Shown here: piece by piece, positions 42,315 to 51,752 of the stretch
How positions within the stretch are numbered: the first letter of the stretch is position 1
How the letters are laid out: each line of letters opens with the position of its first letter
NCBI GenBank assembly: GCA_026415505.1
Contig: JAOAGY010000007.1
Location: forward strand, 1 to 64,000
Length of the DNA: 64,000 nt
Source of the DNA: Chlorobiota bacterium
GTDB taxonomy: Bacteria; Bacteroidota; Ignavibacteria; Kapaibacteriales; NICIL-2
Direction: 5' to 3'
Program-made: the position numbers and the translations under genes
Notes under the pieces: model-generated
What the model saw: only the letters and a program-made list of their open reading frames with translations
Database searches by the model: none
Told to the model about the DNA's origin: nothing

Positions 42315-42998
42315 ATGCACAAGCCGCAAGTTACCATTGCCGAGTCGCACGATGGAATCCTCGCCATGCTGCGCACCGCCGGCGATGCTCAGCTCGATCG
42401 TCTCGCGTTCGATGTCGAGTGGTTCGTGCGCGATACGGTCTGCGTCGCGCAAGATTTGATCGGTGCGATCTTGGTTCGCCAGGACAGCGACGGACAACTG
42501 CTGGCTGCCCGAATCGTCGAAACCGAGGCGTATTTGGCGGACGATCCAGCGAGCCATTCGTGGCGCGGACCGACTCGCCGCAATCGTGCGATGTTCGAGC
42601 GCGGCGGCTGCCTCTACGTCTATCGCATTTACGGCGTCCATCGGTGCGTGAATATCGTCACGGGTCCGGTAGGCGTCGGAACGGCAGTGCTGCTGCGTGC
42701 AGCCGAACCGCTCATCGGTATCGAGCGCATGGTCGAACGGCGCGGCAGGCATATGCCGATGGCGAAACTTCTTTCCGGACCAGCCAATCTTGCACGTGCG
42801 TTCGGTTTCGATCTGGACGACAATTGCCGCACGTGTTGCGGCGATGGGGTGTGGGTGTTGTCGCCGGTCGTTCCACCTCGTCGGATCGGTGTTTCGCCTC
42901 GCATCGGGATCGCGCGTGCAGCCGAACGCTTGTTGCGATTCTTCGATCTCGATTCGCCGGCAGTTTCTGCCCATCGGCGATCGGTGAGCCAGGTGTAG
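42315..42998 (+). CDS. DNA-3-methyladenine glycosylase (AAG/MPG type)
   Basis: Excises alkylated and deaminated purines in base-excision repair. 227 residues. Matches: VAQDLIGAILV, RIVETEAYLADDPASHSWRG (catalytic Glu), GGCLYVYRIYGVHRCVNIVTG (DNA-intercalating Tyr), AVLLRAAEP, and LLSGPANLARAFG. Start chosen at ATG 42315 over 42285, which would overlap the divergent flippase. Confidence 0.93.
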   Translation: MHKPQVTIAESHDGILAMLRTAGDAQLDRLAFDVEWFVRDTVCVAQDLIGAILVRQDSDGQLLAARIVETEAYLADDPASHSWRGPTRRNRAMFERGGCLYVYRIYGVHRCVNIVTGPVGVGTAVLLRAAEPLIGIERMVERRGRHMPMAKLLSGPANLARAFGFDLDDNCRTCCGDGVWVLSPVVPPRRIGVSPRIGIARAAERLLRFFDLDSPAVSAHRRSVSQV

Positions 42999-43046
42999 CT
43001 GTTTTGCACCGAGTTTTCGACAATCTTTCCCCACCGTGGCAAAGCG

Positions 43047-43079
43047 TTTGGAGCCTTGCGCGAGTGTGCTGTAAATTTG
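43047..43079 (+). promoter_or_regulatory. Strong Bacteroidota-type promoter for NUDIX-parA-parB
   Basis: TTTG at 43047-43050, spacer of 21, then TAAATTTG at 43072-43079: both elements match the -33/-7 consensus. It lies 29 bp before the NUDIX ATG. This is the best-matching promoter in the window. Confidence 0.75.
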
Positions 43080-43108
43080 GAACGCGAACCGCACGCTCGT
43101 CTGTTGCG

Positions 43109-43705
43109 ATGAACTCTTCCGACAATCACCGGCACCAGTTGGCATGGACGACGCTCCGACGCCGCGATGGCGGTGATTTTCGGCTGTTCCGGTTGGAGTG
43201 GGTCGAGCGCGAAAATCCACTCGACGGACGTCGAGGAGAGTTCGTCGTGCTCCACACGCCGGCATGGGTCAACGTCATTCCCGTCACAGTCGATCGCCGC
43301 GTCGTCATGGTCCGTCAGTATCGCCACGGTGCCGACACTGTCACGCTCGAATTTCCTGGCGGTGTCGTCGCACCAGGCGAAGAACCGGCACAGGCAGCAA
43401 TGCGAGAGTGTACTGAGGAGACCGGATACACTGGTGCGGTGCTCGAAGCTATCGGCGAGCAGCTTCCCAATCCTGCGTTTTTGGCGACGCGGTGCTATAC
43501 GTTCGCCTGGTTCGGCTGCCGACCGACGAAAGAGCCGTCGTGGGACGCGCACGAGTACATCGAAACAGTCGAGGTGCCGTTCGATCGCGTCGAGCGACTC
43601 ATCGCCGAAGGCGTCATTCAACACTCGATCATCATCGCGGCGTGGACACTGTTCCGGCTCCGCACGGTATCGGTCGAATTTTCCAACGGAGGTCGCAATG
43701 GGTAA
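43109..43705 (+). CDS. NUDIX hydrolase (ADP-ribose/nucleoside diphosphate sugar type)
   Basis: 198 residues. The NUDIX box is [23 protein letters not shown], with the G-x5-E-x7-REUxEExGU spacing intact (Cys replaces the usual hydrophobic U). [21 protein letters not shown] after it resembles the ADP-ribose pyrophosphatase branch. The exact substrate is not certain. It overlaps parA by 8 bp, so it is co-transcribed with the chromosome-partition genes. Confidence 0.88.
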   Translation: MNSSDNHRHQLAWTTLRRRDGGDFRLFRLEWVERENPLDGRRGEFVVLHTPAWVNVIPVTVDRRVVMVRQYRHGADTVTLEFPGGVVAPGEEPAQAAMRECTEETGYTGAVLEAIGEQLPNPAFLATRCYTFAWFGCRPTKEPSWDAHEYIETVEVPFDRVERLIAEGVIQHSIIIAAWTLFRLRTVSVEFSNGGRNG

Positions 43706-44504
43706 AGTCGTCACGATCGCAAATCAGAAGGGCGGCGTCGGCAAAACGACGACAGCCGTCAATCTTGCAGCATCGCTCGCTGCTGCCGAGCAGCCGACGC
43801 TCCTCATCGACATCGATCCCCAAGCGAACGCGTCGAATGGATTGGGCGTCGATACCCGCCAGCTCGATCGAACGGTGTACGATGTGCTCGTCGGGAATGC
43901 GACCATCGCCGACGTCACACTGCCGACCGAGATGCCGTTTCTCGAGTTGGTGCCGTCGCACATCAACTTGGTCGGTGCCGAAATCGAGCTGGTCGATTTC
44001 CCGCGACGCGAAAACATCCTCCGACAAGCGCTCGAGCACGTGCGACGGAAATACACGTACATTCTCATCGATTGTCCGCCGTCGCTCGGACTGCTGACGC
44101 TCAATGCCTTGACGGCAGCCGATTCGGTGCTCATCCCCGTGCAATGCGAATACTACGCGCTCGAAGGTCTCGGGCAATTGCTTCACACGATCTCGATCGT
44201 GCGGCGGCATTTGAACCCGCAACTCGACATCGAGGGCGTGTTGTTGACGATGTACGACAGTCGCCTGCGGCTCTCCAATCAGGTCGTCGAAGAAGTGCGC
44301 AAGCATTTCCAGGAAAAAGCGTGCGCGACGGTGATCAGTCGAAACGTGCGTCTGTCGGAAGCACCCAGCTACGGCAAGCCAGTGTTGCTCTACGACGCGC
44401 TCAGCCTGGGTGCACGGAACTACCTCGAATTGGCACGCGAAATCATGGAGCGTAATCCGCAGCTCCACCGTTCGTCTCACACTGCCGTACACGTCCAACA
44501 ATGA
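43698..44504 (+). CDS. parA: Chromosome-partitioning ATPase ParA/Soj
   Basis: Nucleoid-binding ATPase driving ParB-parS segregation. 268 residues. Deviant Walker A KGGVGKTT at 11-18, switch [10 protein letters not shown], switch [18 protein letters not shown]. Shine-Dalgarno GGAGGT lies 4 bases before the ATG. No parS (TGTTNCACGTGNAACA) was found in the window. Confidence 0.95.
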   Translation: MGKVVTIANQKGGVGKTTTAVNLAASLAAAEQPTLLIDIDPQANASNGLGVDTRQLDRTVYDVLVGNATIADVTLPTEMPFLELVPSHINLVGAEIELVDFPRRENILRQALEHVRRKYTYILIDCPPSLGLLTLNALTAADSVLIPVQCEYYALEGLGQLLHTISIVRRHLNPQLDIEGVLLTMYDSRLRLSNQVVEEVRKHFQEKACATVISRNVRLSEAPSYGKPVLLYDALSLGARNYLELAREIMERNPQLHRSSHTAVHVQQ

Positions 44505-45478
44505 TGGAGCACAGCTCTGCTATGAAAAAAGCCAAGCCGATCGGGTTGGGCAAAGGGTTGGGAGCGTTGATCCCGCGCGAGCTGCCGCCGATGGAAAACG
44601 TCGGCACGCTCAAAGTTGACGACGGCACGATCACCGGTGCGACAGCGCTCATCGAGATCACCAAAGTTCGTCCGAATCGCTACCAGCCGCGCCAAGATTT
44701 CGACGCCGAGGCGCTCGAAGAACTCACGCGCAGCATCAAGGAAAAAGGCGTCATCCAACCGATCACTGTTCGACGTGTTGCCGATGGCTACGAGCTGATC
44801 GCAGGAGAACGCCGCGTTCGCGCTTCGATCGAAGCCGGTTTGACGATGATACCGGCGTACATCCTCGACGTCGAGCGCGACACGGACATGCTCGAACTGG
44901 CGCTGATCGAGAACGTTCAGCGCGAAAACCTCAACCCGATCGAAGTCGCGCTCGGCTATCAGCGCCTCATCGAAGAGTGCCATCTGACGCAAGAGCAAGT
45001 CGCCGCAAAAGTGGGAAAGGATCGCACGACGGTGACGAATTTCCTGCGCTTGCTCAAGCTCAGCGAACCGGTGCAGGAAGCACTGCGAACGAAAAAAATC
45101 ACCATGGGGCATGCACGTGCGCTGTTGGCGATCGAAGACCCGCACCTGCAAGAACGCATCCTCGACGACATCGTCGCCAAGGACTTGTCGGTTCGTGCGA
45201 CCGAAGCACTCGTGCGCGATGTCGAGCTCGGCAAGATTCGCTACGACAACGGCAAGCAAGTCGTCAAAAAAGCGCCAGCAGCAGCCGAGACACCCGAAGT
45301 TCGTTCGGCGCTCGCCGATATCGAGCGACAATTGCGAGCGATCTTCGCAACGAACGTGCGTGTCAAATCCAAAAGCAGCACCGGTGCTGGCACGATCGAG
45401 ATCGACTTCTATTCGATCGAAGACCTGGAGCGCTTGCTCGACTTGTTCGTACTCATCGAGCGTTCGGTTCGTCCGTAG
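44501..45478 (+). CDS. parB: Chromosome-partitioning protein ParB/Spo0J
   Basis: Binds parS and slides as a CTP-dependent clamp. 325 residues. The N-terminus [11 protein letters not shown] binds ParA. Box I reads [12 protein letters not shown]; the CTP-binding GERRVRAS lies in box II and [19 protein letters not shown] follows. Then the helix-turn-helix ([26 protein letters not shown]) and a C-terminal dimer domain. Overlaps parA by ATGA; ATG 44522 is a shorter alternative start. Confidence 0.95.
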   Translation: MMEHSSAMKKAKPIGLGKGLGALIPRELPPMENVGTLKVDDGTITGATALIEITKVRPNRYQPRQDFDAEALEELTRSIKEKGVIQPITVRRVADGYELIAGERRVRASIEAGLTMIPAYILDVERDTDMLELALIENVQRENLNPIEVALGYQRLIEECHLTQEQVAAKVGKDRTTVTNFLRLLKLSEPVQEALRTKKITMGHARALLAIEDPHLQERILDDIVAKDLSVRATEALVRDVELGKIRYDNGKQVVKKAPAAAETPEVRSALADIERQLRAIFATNVRVKSKSSTGAGTIEIDFYSIEDLERLLDLFVLIERSVRP

Positions 45479-45484
45479 GGAGGC

Positions 45485-45910
45485 ATGGACAACACCGCAG
45501 CACCGATCATCCGACACGATTATCCCTACCGCGTTCGCTACGCCGATACGGACCGCATGGAGTACATGTACAACGGTCATTACCTGCGGCTGTTCGAGAT
45601 CGGACGGACCGAGCTGTTGCGATGGGCGGGCATTCCGTACGTCGAAATCGAATCGAGCGGCTTGCTGCTTCCGGTTCTCGAAGCGCATGTCGTCTATCGC
45701 TCGCCAGCATACTACGACGATTTGCTGACCATCGAGACGTCGTGTTGCATTCGCTACGCGGCGACGCTCAGGCTCGACTACCGTATTTTGCGCGGCAGCG
45801 AGCTTATAGCCGAAGGTTATACCGTGCACAGTTTTGTCAGTCGCCAACAACGTCGAGCCGTGCGCCCACCGCGGTGGTTCTTCGAACGACTGCTCCAGGT
45901 CGCCCGATGA
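45485..45910 (+). CDS. Acyl-CoA thioesterase, YbgC/4-hydroxybenzoyl-CoA type
   Basis: Hotdog-fold thioesterase, 141 residues. VRYADTDRMEYMYNGHYLRLFE holds the catalytic Asp motif; LEAHVVYRSPAYYDD follows. It cleaves a small or medium acyl-CoA; YbgC proteins are often linked to the Tol-Pal envelope system, but no tol gene is adjacent. It sits 6 bp after parB, with a GGGAGG close to its ATG. Confidence 0.88.
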   Translation: MDNTAAPIIRHDYPYRVRYADTDRMEYMYNGHYLRLFEIGRTELLRWAGIPYVEIESSGLLLPVLEAHVVYRSPAYYDDLLTIETSCCIRYAATLRLDYRILRGSELIAEGYTVHSFVSRQQRRAVRPPRWFFERLLQVAR

Positions 45911-46863
45911 TGTGCATTCGTCTTGTTCTGCTCCTTGTGGCAACGGCGATTGTGGCGAAATCTCAGACGCTCTCGCCGTTCGACTTTTTGCGTTCGACCG
46001 AAAGCGCACGCGCTGCCGGACTTGCCGGCGCATTCGTTGCAATCGGTGGCGATGTGGCTGCACAGGTGTACAACCCGGCTGTTCTCCCGACGGTCCCGGA
46101 ACATTCGCTTTCACTGACGTTCATCAAGCACGTGCTGGACATCAACGCCGGTTTGGCGACATATGCCGGGCGAGTCGGCAGCGGCTGGTGGGGTGCGGCG
46201 GCTGCGTTTACCAGCTACGGGAGTTTCACGCGAAGCGACGCGTTCGGCAATTCGCTCGGAAGCTTCGGCGCATCGCACGTCGCTCTGCATGTGTCGTATG
46301 CCAATCGGATCGACACGAACGCATATTACGGCGTCACGCTCGGCTACGTCCAGACGACGCTCGACCGACTTGCAGCGAGCGCACTGATTGCCAATGTTGG
46401 GCTACTCTACCAACTGCCGCGTATTCGAACGACGGTCGGTGCATCGGTTCGATACCTGGGCGTTCAGCTTGCACGAATGAACGGCGAGGATGCATCGCTG
46501 CCGACCGATGTACGCATCGGTGTCAGCCATCGCTTGCGCGGATTGCCGCTGTTGGTCAACTTCAGCTTGACGCGACTTGCCGAGCAGCAGCAATCGTTTG
46601 GCGATCGACTTCGCAACTTTGCGCTCGGCGGTGAACTCTATCTCGGCAAGACCGTGCAACTGCGCGTCGGCTACGACAACGGCATTCGCTCGTCGCAATC
46701 GTCGGCAACAGCGAGCGTGCTCAGCGGTATGTCGCTCGGTGCCGGTGTTGTCTTGCCGTCGCTCGTGCTCGATTACACGATGACGACGCTCAGCTTGCCG
46801 GCGCTCGTTCACCGCGTTTCGTGCGGCTTAGCGCTCGACAAAATTTTCGACAGCGACAAATAA
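45907..46863 (+). CDS. PorQ/PorV-family outer membrane protein (T9SS-associated)
   Basis: 318 residues. A signal peptide (MMCIRLVLLLVATAIVAKSQ) is followed by FDFLRSTESARAAGLAGAFVA then AAQVYNPAVL, the N-terminal pattern of PorQ/PorV proteins (FLxLxxSARxxALGGxxxA, then NPA). The rest is beta-strand-rich, as in a FadL-like 14-strand barrel (AYYGVTLGYVQTTLDR, LGGELYLGKTVQLRVGYDNG). PorV is the T9SS shuttle and PorQ a related T9SS protein; this length and start favour PorQ. The ATG overlaps the thioesterase stop. Confidence 0.72.
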   Translation: MMCIRLVLLLVATAIVAKSQTLSPFDFLRSTESARAAGLAGAFVAIGGDVAAQVYNPAVLPTVPEHSLSLTFIKHVLDINAGLATYAGRVGSGWWGAAAAFTSYGSFTRSDAFGNSLGSFGASHVALHVSYANRIDTNAYYGVTLGYVQTTLDRLAASALIANVGLLYQLPRIRTTVGASVRYLGVQLARMNGEDASLPTDVRIGVSHRLRGLPLLVNFSLTRLAEQQQSFGDRLRNFALGGELYLGKTVQLRVGYDNGIRSSQSSATASVLSGMSLGAGVVLPSLVLDYTMTTLSLPALVHRVSCGLALDKIFDSDK

Positions 46864-46913
46864 TCCCCAGCGCGGGATTGCACAGGATGTTTCACTCTTT
46901 CGATTGGGTCCCT

Positions 46914-47348
46914 ATGCATGCAATTCGTTTCGTGCTCGGATGCGCGATCGCCAGCATTGTGATGGTTGCAACTGCTGTAAGCCAACAACAAAACAGCGAG
47001 CAGTCGTCCCCGCAAAACACGATTTTGAAGCCGACGATGACGCTCGGCGATGTGCTCTTTGCGATCAACGTTCTCAACACGGTCGAGATCAAGGGCAACG
47101 AGGTCGAGGCATTCCTCGACGTCAAGAACGTGTTCGTCAAAGCAGCGCAAGAGGCACAGAAAGCAAAGAAAGCGGAATCCGACCCTGTGACGATCGAAAT
47201 GAATCTGCTGACGGCGAACAACTTTCTGATGCTCTTCCAACGGGCGAGCATTCCGGGTTCGGCAGCCGAGCGATTCCAAGCGGTCAAGCAGGCACTCTAC
47301 GCATCCGCCTCGCCGCAGCAATCTCAGCAAAGTCAACAAAAGCGCTAA
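46914..47348 (+). CDS. Small secreted protein of unknown function
   Basis: Not recognised. 144 residues from ATG 46914 (alternatives 46887 and 46821). A signal peptide (MHAIRFVLGCAIASIVMVATAVS) is followed by a Gln/Ser-rich stretch and a helical domain with charged, regular spacing (LGDVLFAINVLNTVEIKGNEVEAFLDVKN). The tail is Gln-rich (SPQQSQQSQQKR). It lies 50 bp after the PorQ-like gene and is probably co-transcribed. Confidence 0.65.
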   Translation: MHAIRFVLGCAIASIVMVATAVSQQQNSEQSSPQNTILKPTMTLGDVLFAINVLNTVEIKGNEVEAFLDVKNVFVKAAQEAQKAKKAESDPVTIEMNLLTANNFLMLFQRASIPGSAAERFQAVKQALYASASPQQSQQSQQKR

Positions 47349-47360
47349 CGCGGGTGTCGA

Positions 47361-48194
47361 TCACTTCGGCTCGACGGCAAATCCCGCAGCGATGCCGACG
47401 ACGGCAACAACCGACGCGATGACGGCACCTGCAACGGCGATCGCTACCGGTTCAATCGAAGGGTAGATATGGAGCAGCCACACGGCAGCAACGATCGCCG
47501 CAGCGATTGCCATGCCGACGACGATTGAATACGATGCGTATAGCATACGCACCAGTCGTACGGTTGGCGCGCTCGCGCCGAGAAGCACGAGCGATTCCCT
47601 TTCGCGTCGCACCAGCGGAAGGACGGAGCGGAAATACAGCCACAACACGACTCCGACGACAACGAGCCATAGTGCTACAGCGGCTCCGCCGATCCAGCGG
47701 AGCCGTGTTTCTTCTTCGAAAACACGAACGCTCCGCGTGACGGGATAGGTAATGTCGGCGATGTCGGGAATGGTGCGGCATTCTTCGATGAATGCCGCCA
47801 GCGACGATGCATCGAGTGCCGAGGAAACGAAGTGCACACGGAGAATCGTCGGCACGATGCTATCGCCGAGCAGATCGGAAAGTGCGATACCGTGTCGCGA
47901 TTGGATATGCTCGATCAAAGCAGAATCGCTGATGATTTCGATGCGCTCGACAAGGCTCGGAGCGAGCGACCGAAGGTCGGCGGCTAACGCTCGTGCTGCA
48001 TCGGCAGTGACCGATCCCTCCAGGACGAGAGATACCGCAATGTCTCGTTTATCGGCGTCGAGTCGAAGCTGCTGTTGATGCAACCATACGAACCCTGCCA
48101 GTGCAGCGAGCACCAGCACGGCAATGATGAACGAAATCCGCACCGACTGCCAGATGCGGTATCGCCACAGCTGCCACGCCAAGCGAAATATCAT
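47361..48194 (-). CDS. ftsX: FtsX-like cell-division permease
   Basis: 277 residues. Layout: cytoplasmic start, one membrane helix (IIAVLVLAALAGFVW), a periplasmic domain of about 120 residues (AVSLVLEGSVTADAARALAADLRS, the typical FtsX strand-helix), then three membrane helices including a coupling loop RRERESLVLLGAS. FtsEX controls septal peptidoglycan hydrolases. No ftsE gene lies beside it. Overlaps the flippase stop by ATGA. Confidence 0.85.
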   Translation of the reverse strand: MIFRLAWQLWRYRIWQSVRISFIIAVLVLAALAGFVWLHQQQLRLDADKRDIAVSLVLEGSVTADAARALAADLRSLAPSLVERIEIISDSALIEHIQSRHGIALSDLLGDSIVPTILRVHFVSSALDASSLAAFIEECRTIPDIADITYPVTRSVRVFEEETRLRWIGGAAVALWLVVVGVVLWLYFRSVLPLVRRERESLVLLGASAPTVRLVRMLYASYSIVVGMAIAAAIVAAVWLLHIYPSIEPVAIAVAGAVIASVVAVVGIAAGFAVEPK

Positions 48195-49531
48195 CGGTTG
48201 CCTCTTTGCTCCGTTGGTCCGACAATCTGCGATCGGTGCCGAACGATTGCGCCGATCGCGGTGCGAATATCCGACACAGCGCGCACCACATCCACACGTG
48301 AGAGCGATCCCAATGCTGCGACAGCACGCCACAAGAGAACGCCGACGACCGCTGCATAAACGACGACGCCACTACCGACGAACGCGAACAGATCGAGCGC
48401 ACCGAAGACCGTGTACGTAACGAGTGCAGCAGCCACACCGAGCGACGTAATGCCTAAAAGCTGCTCGACGCGGTGAAGTGCCAGCAGCACCGATTGCAAC
48501 GCAACGAGCGGCAAAAACAGTGCACCCAGCGCCATGACGTTGAAGACCGTTGTCGCTTCGCGGTAACTTCCGCCGAGAAAACCGACGATCAATTTCGTAC
48601 CGCCGGCTTCCAGAACGACGACAGCGACGAAAGCGACTGCGAATTGCACGACGACCGATTTGCCGATCAGCGATCGCAGCTTGTCGTGCTGTTCTTCGTG
48701 CAACAAGCGAACGGCAGCAGGATACATCAGCCAGGTGGCTGCATCGGCGCCGGTTTCGAACACGCGGTAGAGCATCTTCGCTGCGTTGTACACACCTGCC
48801 GCACCGGTCGAGAAAAACAGTTGCACCAGAAAAATGTCGAGTTGGCGGATGCTCGTCGCCAGAGCCATCATCACCGCTTGCGGTAGACTGAAACGCAACA
48901 CCGATCGTAGCGTCAACGTGCCGTCGAGCGACCAGCGATAGAGATCGCGTGCCAGAAACGACCCGACGATCGAGCCGACAGCCATGCCACTACACGCGAT
49001 GATCGCCATGTCGCTGAACGAACGCAATTGTCCTCTCGCCAAAAACACGACCGTCAGTAGCGTGCTCGTGCCGAGCCAGGCGATGTTCGTAGCGAACACC
49101 TCGCGAACGCGAAACTCGCGTTGCAAAAGTTTCAGCGCGAACGAGCGCGGTATGCCGAGGAAGCAGTACAGCGGCAATATCTGTGCGACTTCTTGGAAGC
49201 GCGGCTCGTCGAACACGCGCGCCAGTTGAGCGCCGAAAGCTGCGATCGTCAGTGCGATGGCGAGCGTGAACGCCGTGTGCAGTCCGAGCGCGATTGTATC
49301 GGCGCGTGCGCGTTGTCGCTCGTCGTGACCGTATTGGATGACGCTCTGGAGAAGCGAACCTTCCGTAACGATCGCGATCCATGCCTGCAGCGTCAGCAAC
49401 TGTGCGGCGAGACCGTATTCGACCGGCGACAATGCACGAATCTGCAACCACGTGACGACGCCGTAGCCGAGAAACAGCAGCTTGTCGCCAGCCGTCCACG
49501 ACAGAAGCCGGATGTGCTTGCGGAGCTGCAT
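48191..49531 (-). CDS. Polysaccharide flippase (Wzx-like)
   Basis: 446 residues from ATG 49531; about 12-14 membrane helices. The start SWTAGDKLLFLGYGVVTWLQIRALSPVEYGLAAQ has the S-P-x-E-Y-G motif of flippases. A promoter box TAAGTTTG lies 30 bp upstream. Likely carries lipid-linked oligosaccharide across the inner membrane, together with the heparinase-like and WecB genes upstream. Confidence 0.85.
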   Translation of the reverse strand: MQLRKHIRLLSWTAGDKLLFLGYGVVTWLQIRALSPVEYGLAAQLLTLQAWIAIVTEGSLLQSVIQYGHDERQRARADTIALGLHTAFTLAIALTIAAFGAQLARVFDEPRFQEVAQILPLYCFLGIPRSFALKLLQREFRVREVFATNIAWLGTSTLLTVVFLARGQLRSFSDMAIIACSGMAVGSIVGSFLARDLYRWSLDGTLTLRSVLRFSLPQAVMMALATSIRQLDIFLVQLFFSTGAAGVYNAAKMLYRVFETGADAATWLMYPAAVRLLHEEQHDKLRSLIGKSVVVQFAVAFVAVVVLEAGGTKLIVGFLGGSYREATTVFNVMALGALFLPLVALQSVLLALHRVEQLLGITSLGVAAALVTYTVFGALDLFAFVGSGVVVYAAVVGVLLWRAVAALGSLSRVDVVRAVSDIRTAIGAIVRHRSQIVGPTEQRGNR

Positions 49532-49560
49532 GCAGCCGGTAGCGACAGTGACAATGGGTG

Positions 49561-49568
49561 CAAACTTA
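49561..49568 (-). promoter_or_regulatory. Promoter box for the flippase-ftsX pair, embedded in the heparinase-like stop codon
   Basis: On the minus strand, TAAGTTTG matches TAnnTTTG, and its first three bases are the TAA stop of the heparinase-like gene (49566-49568). It lies 30 bp before the flippase ATG. Confidence 0.5.
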
Positions 49569-51665
49569 CGAGCGGTCGAGCAGCCGAAATACCGTCCGCG
49601 TTGCAACCGATGCCGGACGAATGGCGATCGCGCGCGACGGCGACCACACGCCGTAGGAGTGACTGTAGAGCGATTCGACGAGGTCGAGCGCTGCACCATC
49701 GGCGCAGCATTCGATCGCTACGCTCCCACTGTGCAGAATCACTCCGTCGTTCGATCGCTCGACGCTGAGCGATGGGTGCACGTGAAATCGAATCTCTGCA
49801 TCGTTCCAGGACTGGAAGAAGTCCGTTACCATCACAGTCTCGCTGCTTACGGTGACGATTCGGCGGTGTGGCACTCCATACGCCTTGTGTTCGGCAACGA
49901 TCGTGTGTTCGTCGCAAATCAGGATTCGCGCATGCGCACGATCGCTTGTGAGCCAGAACAGCGCCTCGCTGGAGCGGTCGGACCACGAATTCTGTTCGAG
50001 TCCGGCGTAGCAGAGCGTGTTGTGTGCACAAGTCGAGCGAAACTCGTTCCGCAGTCTCGGCGATGGCAAGTACGCGCCCGTGCCCGTATCGGCGATGATT
50101 TCGTTGCCATCGAACGCGATCGTGACGGAAAGCTGATCGTTGTGTGTGTGACCGCCTTTGCCGCGTTGCCCGATCGAGCCGGCACGCACGAACACTTCCC
50201 AGGCACTGGTGCGAACGCCAGCAATGCCGAAGCTTGGCGCGACATGGCTGTTTTTTCGTTCCTGATCGGTGCTTCCGTAGAGCGCTGCGAGAATGTCCGT
50301 TCGATCGCTTGTCACTGCGTGCAGCAATGCACACGTTTCGCGATGACTCCGCTGCGATAGATAGGGATGCGCTGCGCCACACCAATGATGTTCGATCGAA
50401 AGTTCGTCGCCGAACGGAATGAACTGAAGGAAGCGTCCGCTGTCGTTGTCGCCGATTTGAGGTGCGATGCTCGAGCGGTACGTCGTATGAACGGTGAAGT
50501 CCGCAATCGTTTCGAGGCGCGATGGGAACGAGCGATCTTGCTCGAACACCGCGCGACCTTCGGGCGTGCGTCGCAGAAACCACACTGCCCACGCGAGCAT
50601 CTCCGCAGCGAGCCGATGATATGCGAGCGATGCTTCGAAGTTGCCACCATCGGGGAGGAACTGATACGCAACCTCTTGCAGAACTTGTTCGGCACACCAC
50701 ATGCGAAGCTGCTCCGTCCAGCGACACTCCGGAAAGTACGCTGCTGCAACTGACAGCCCCGCGACACACGCCAGGTAATGATTGCCGCGCATGCCGTCGG
50801 ACCATTCGAGATTGCCGAGAACGAAACGAGCGTGATCGTACAGCGACAGCGTGATCGCTTCGACGACGTTGCTGCGCAGACCGAGCGGGCGCACCAGATC
50901 GAGCGTGACGAGGATGTTTGCCATGCGAATCGCTGCGTCCATCGCCGATGCCCACTGGATGCCGAAGCCGGGCGGATTCTGTGCTGCAAAGTCGAGCAAC
51001 ACCGTTTCGATCGTCTGAACGAGTTCTCTCCGGTATGCTGCATCCTCGCTGCGATGTGCTTCGAGTGCGAGAATCGGCAGGAGCTGCAATCGTCCCAGCT
51101 CCCACGGTACCTTCGGATCGGCACCTGCTGCGGCGTCGAGCCGGATGCGTTCGTGCGGAACCGATTCGCTCCAGCGATAGCCACTGCGGAAGTCGCGTTG
51201 CCAATCCAGCGGCGAGTGCGATCGCTCGATCATGTTCCACAGCCACTGCGCACGCGGGACAGCAGACGGCGGATGTAACGAGACGAGCCAGCGTCCGCCT
51301 TCGATCAGCTCGTCGGGAATCGGCAGTGCATCGTACCGATGACCCTCGAAACCAGGAGCGCTGAAGCCGTGGCGGGTTTCGACCCAACCGCAACCGAGAA
51401 CGTACCATCGTCCACTCGTGCAGTGTTCTGCGATCGCTGCCGTTGTTTCGCCGACGCGCTCGAGCAGCTCGACCGGCGGCACTTCGATCACATGCGAAAG
51501 CGGTCGCGTCGCATCCCATGGCACGTGCTGGCAAGTGGAATAAGGCTGCACCTGCTCGGTACGGGTAAAATGTCGAGCGATCGGTTCGCACGCTCGACGT
51601 ACTGCTTTCCGCACGACGATGCTCGGTGGCAGCACGCGAAGCTGATACCGGCGAAGTGTGTTCAC
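49566..51665 (-). CDS. Heparinase II/III family protein (polysaccharide lyase-like)
   Basis: 699 residues from GTG 51665 (VNTLRRYQLRVLPPS). An (alpha/alpha) toroid N-terminal part has RWLVSLHPPSAVPRAQWLWNM, ELGRLQLLPILALEAHR and GNHYLACVAGLSVAAAYFP. The C-terminal Hepar_II_III beta part has GKGGHTHNDQLSVTIAFDG (conserved His-x-His-N-D) and IIADTGTGAYLPS. These motifs fit heparinase-like enzymes found in surface-polysaccharide clusters, where the true substrate is usually unknown. No signal peptide is seen in the chosen frame. It is divergent from wecB, with an 87-bp gap. Confidence 0.85.
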   Translation of the reverse strand: MNTLRRYQLRVLPPSIVVRKAVRRACEPIARHFTRTEQVQPYSTCQHVPWDATRPLSHVIEVPPVELLERVGETTAAIAEHCTSGRWYVLGCGWVETRHGFSAPGFEGHRYDALPIPDELIEGGRWLVSLHPPSAVPRAQWLWNMIERSHSPLDWQRDFRSGYRWSESVPHERIRLDAAAGADPKVPWELGRLQLLPILALEAHRSEDAAYRRELVQTIETVLLDFAAQNPPGFGIQWASAMDAAIRMANILVTLDLVRPLGLRSNVVEAITLSLYDHARFVLGNLEWSDGMRGNHYLACVAGLSVAAAYFPECRWTEQLRMWCAEQVLQEVAYQFLPDGGNFEASLAYHRLAAEMLAWAVWFLRRTPEGRAVFEQDRSFPSRLETIADFTVHTTYRSSIAPQIGDNDSGRFLQFIPFGDELSIEHHWCGAAHPYLSQRSHRETCALLHAVTSDRTDILAALYGSTDQERKNSHVAPSFGIAGVRTSAWEVFVRAGSIGQRGKGGHTHNDQLSVTIAFDGNEIIADTGTGAYLPSPRLRNEFRSTCAHNTLCYAGLEQNSWSDRSSEALFWLTSDRAHARILICDEHTIVAEHKAYGVPHRRIVTVSSETVMVTDFFQSWNDAEIRFHVHPSLSVERSNDGVILHSGSVAIECCADGAALDLVESLYSHSYGVWSPSRAIAIRPASVATRTVFRLLDRS

Positions 51666-51703
51666 GTCTCGAGTGCACAGACGTTCCGACAGAGGGGCGC
51701 TGC

Positions 51704-51711
51704 TATCTTTG
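51704..51711 (+). promoter_or_regulatory. Candidate wecB promoter box
   Basis: TATCTTTG matches TAnnTTTG. It lies 41 bp before the wecB GTG, in the divergent gap to the heparinase-like gene. Confidence 0.5.
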
Positions 51712-51752
51712 CGCCGCTTCGATGTGCAAAAGTGCAATCTGCTTTCGTTCTT

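Noticed and set aside
49393-51678. A 761-codon minus-strand frame overlapping the heparinase-like gene
   Set aside because: Another-frame shadow on the same strand; the 49566-51665 frame carries the conserved heparinase motifs.
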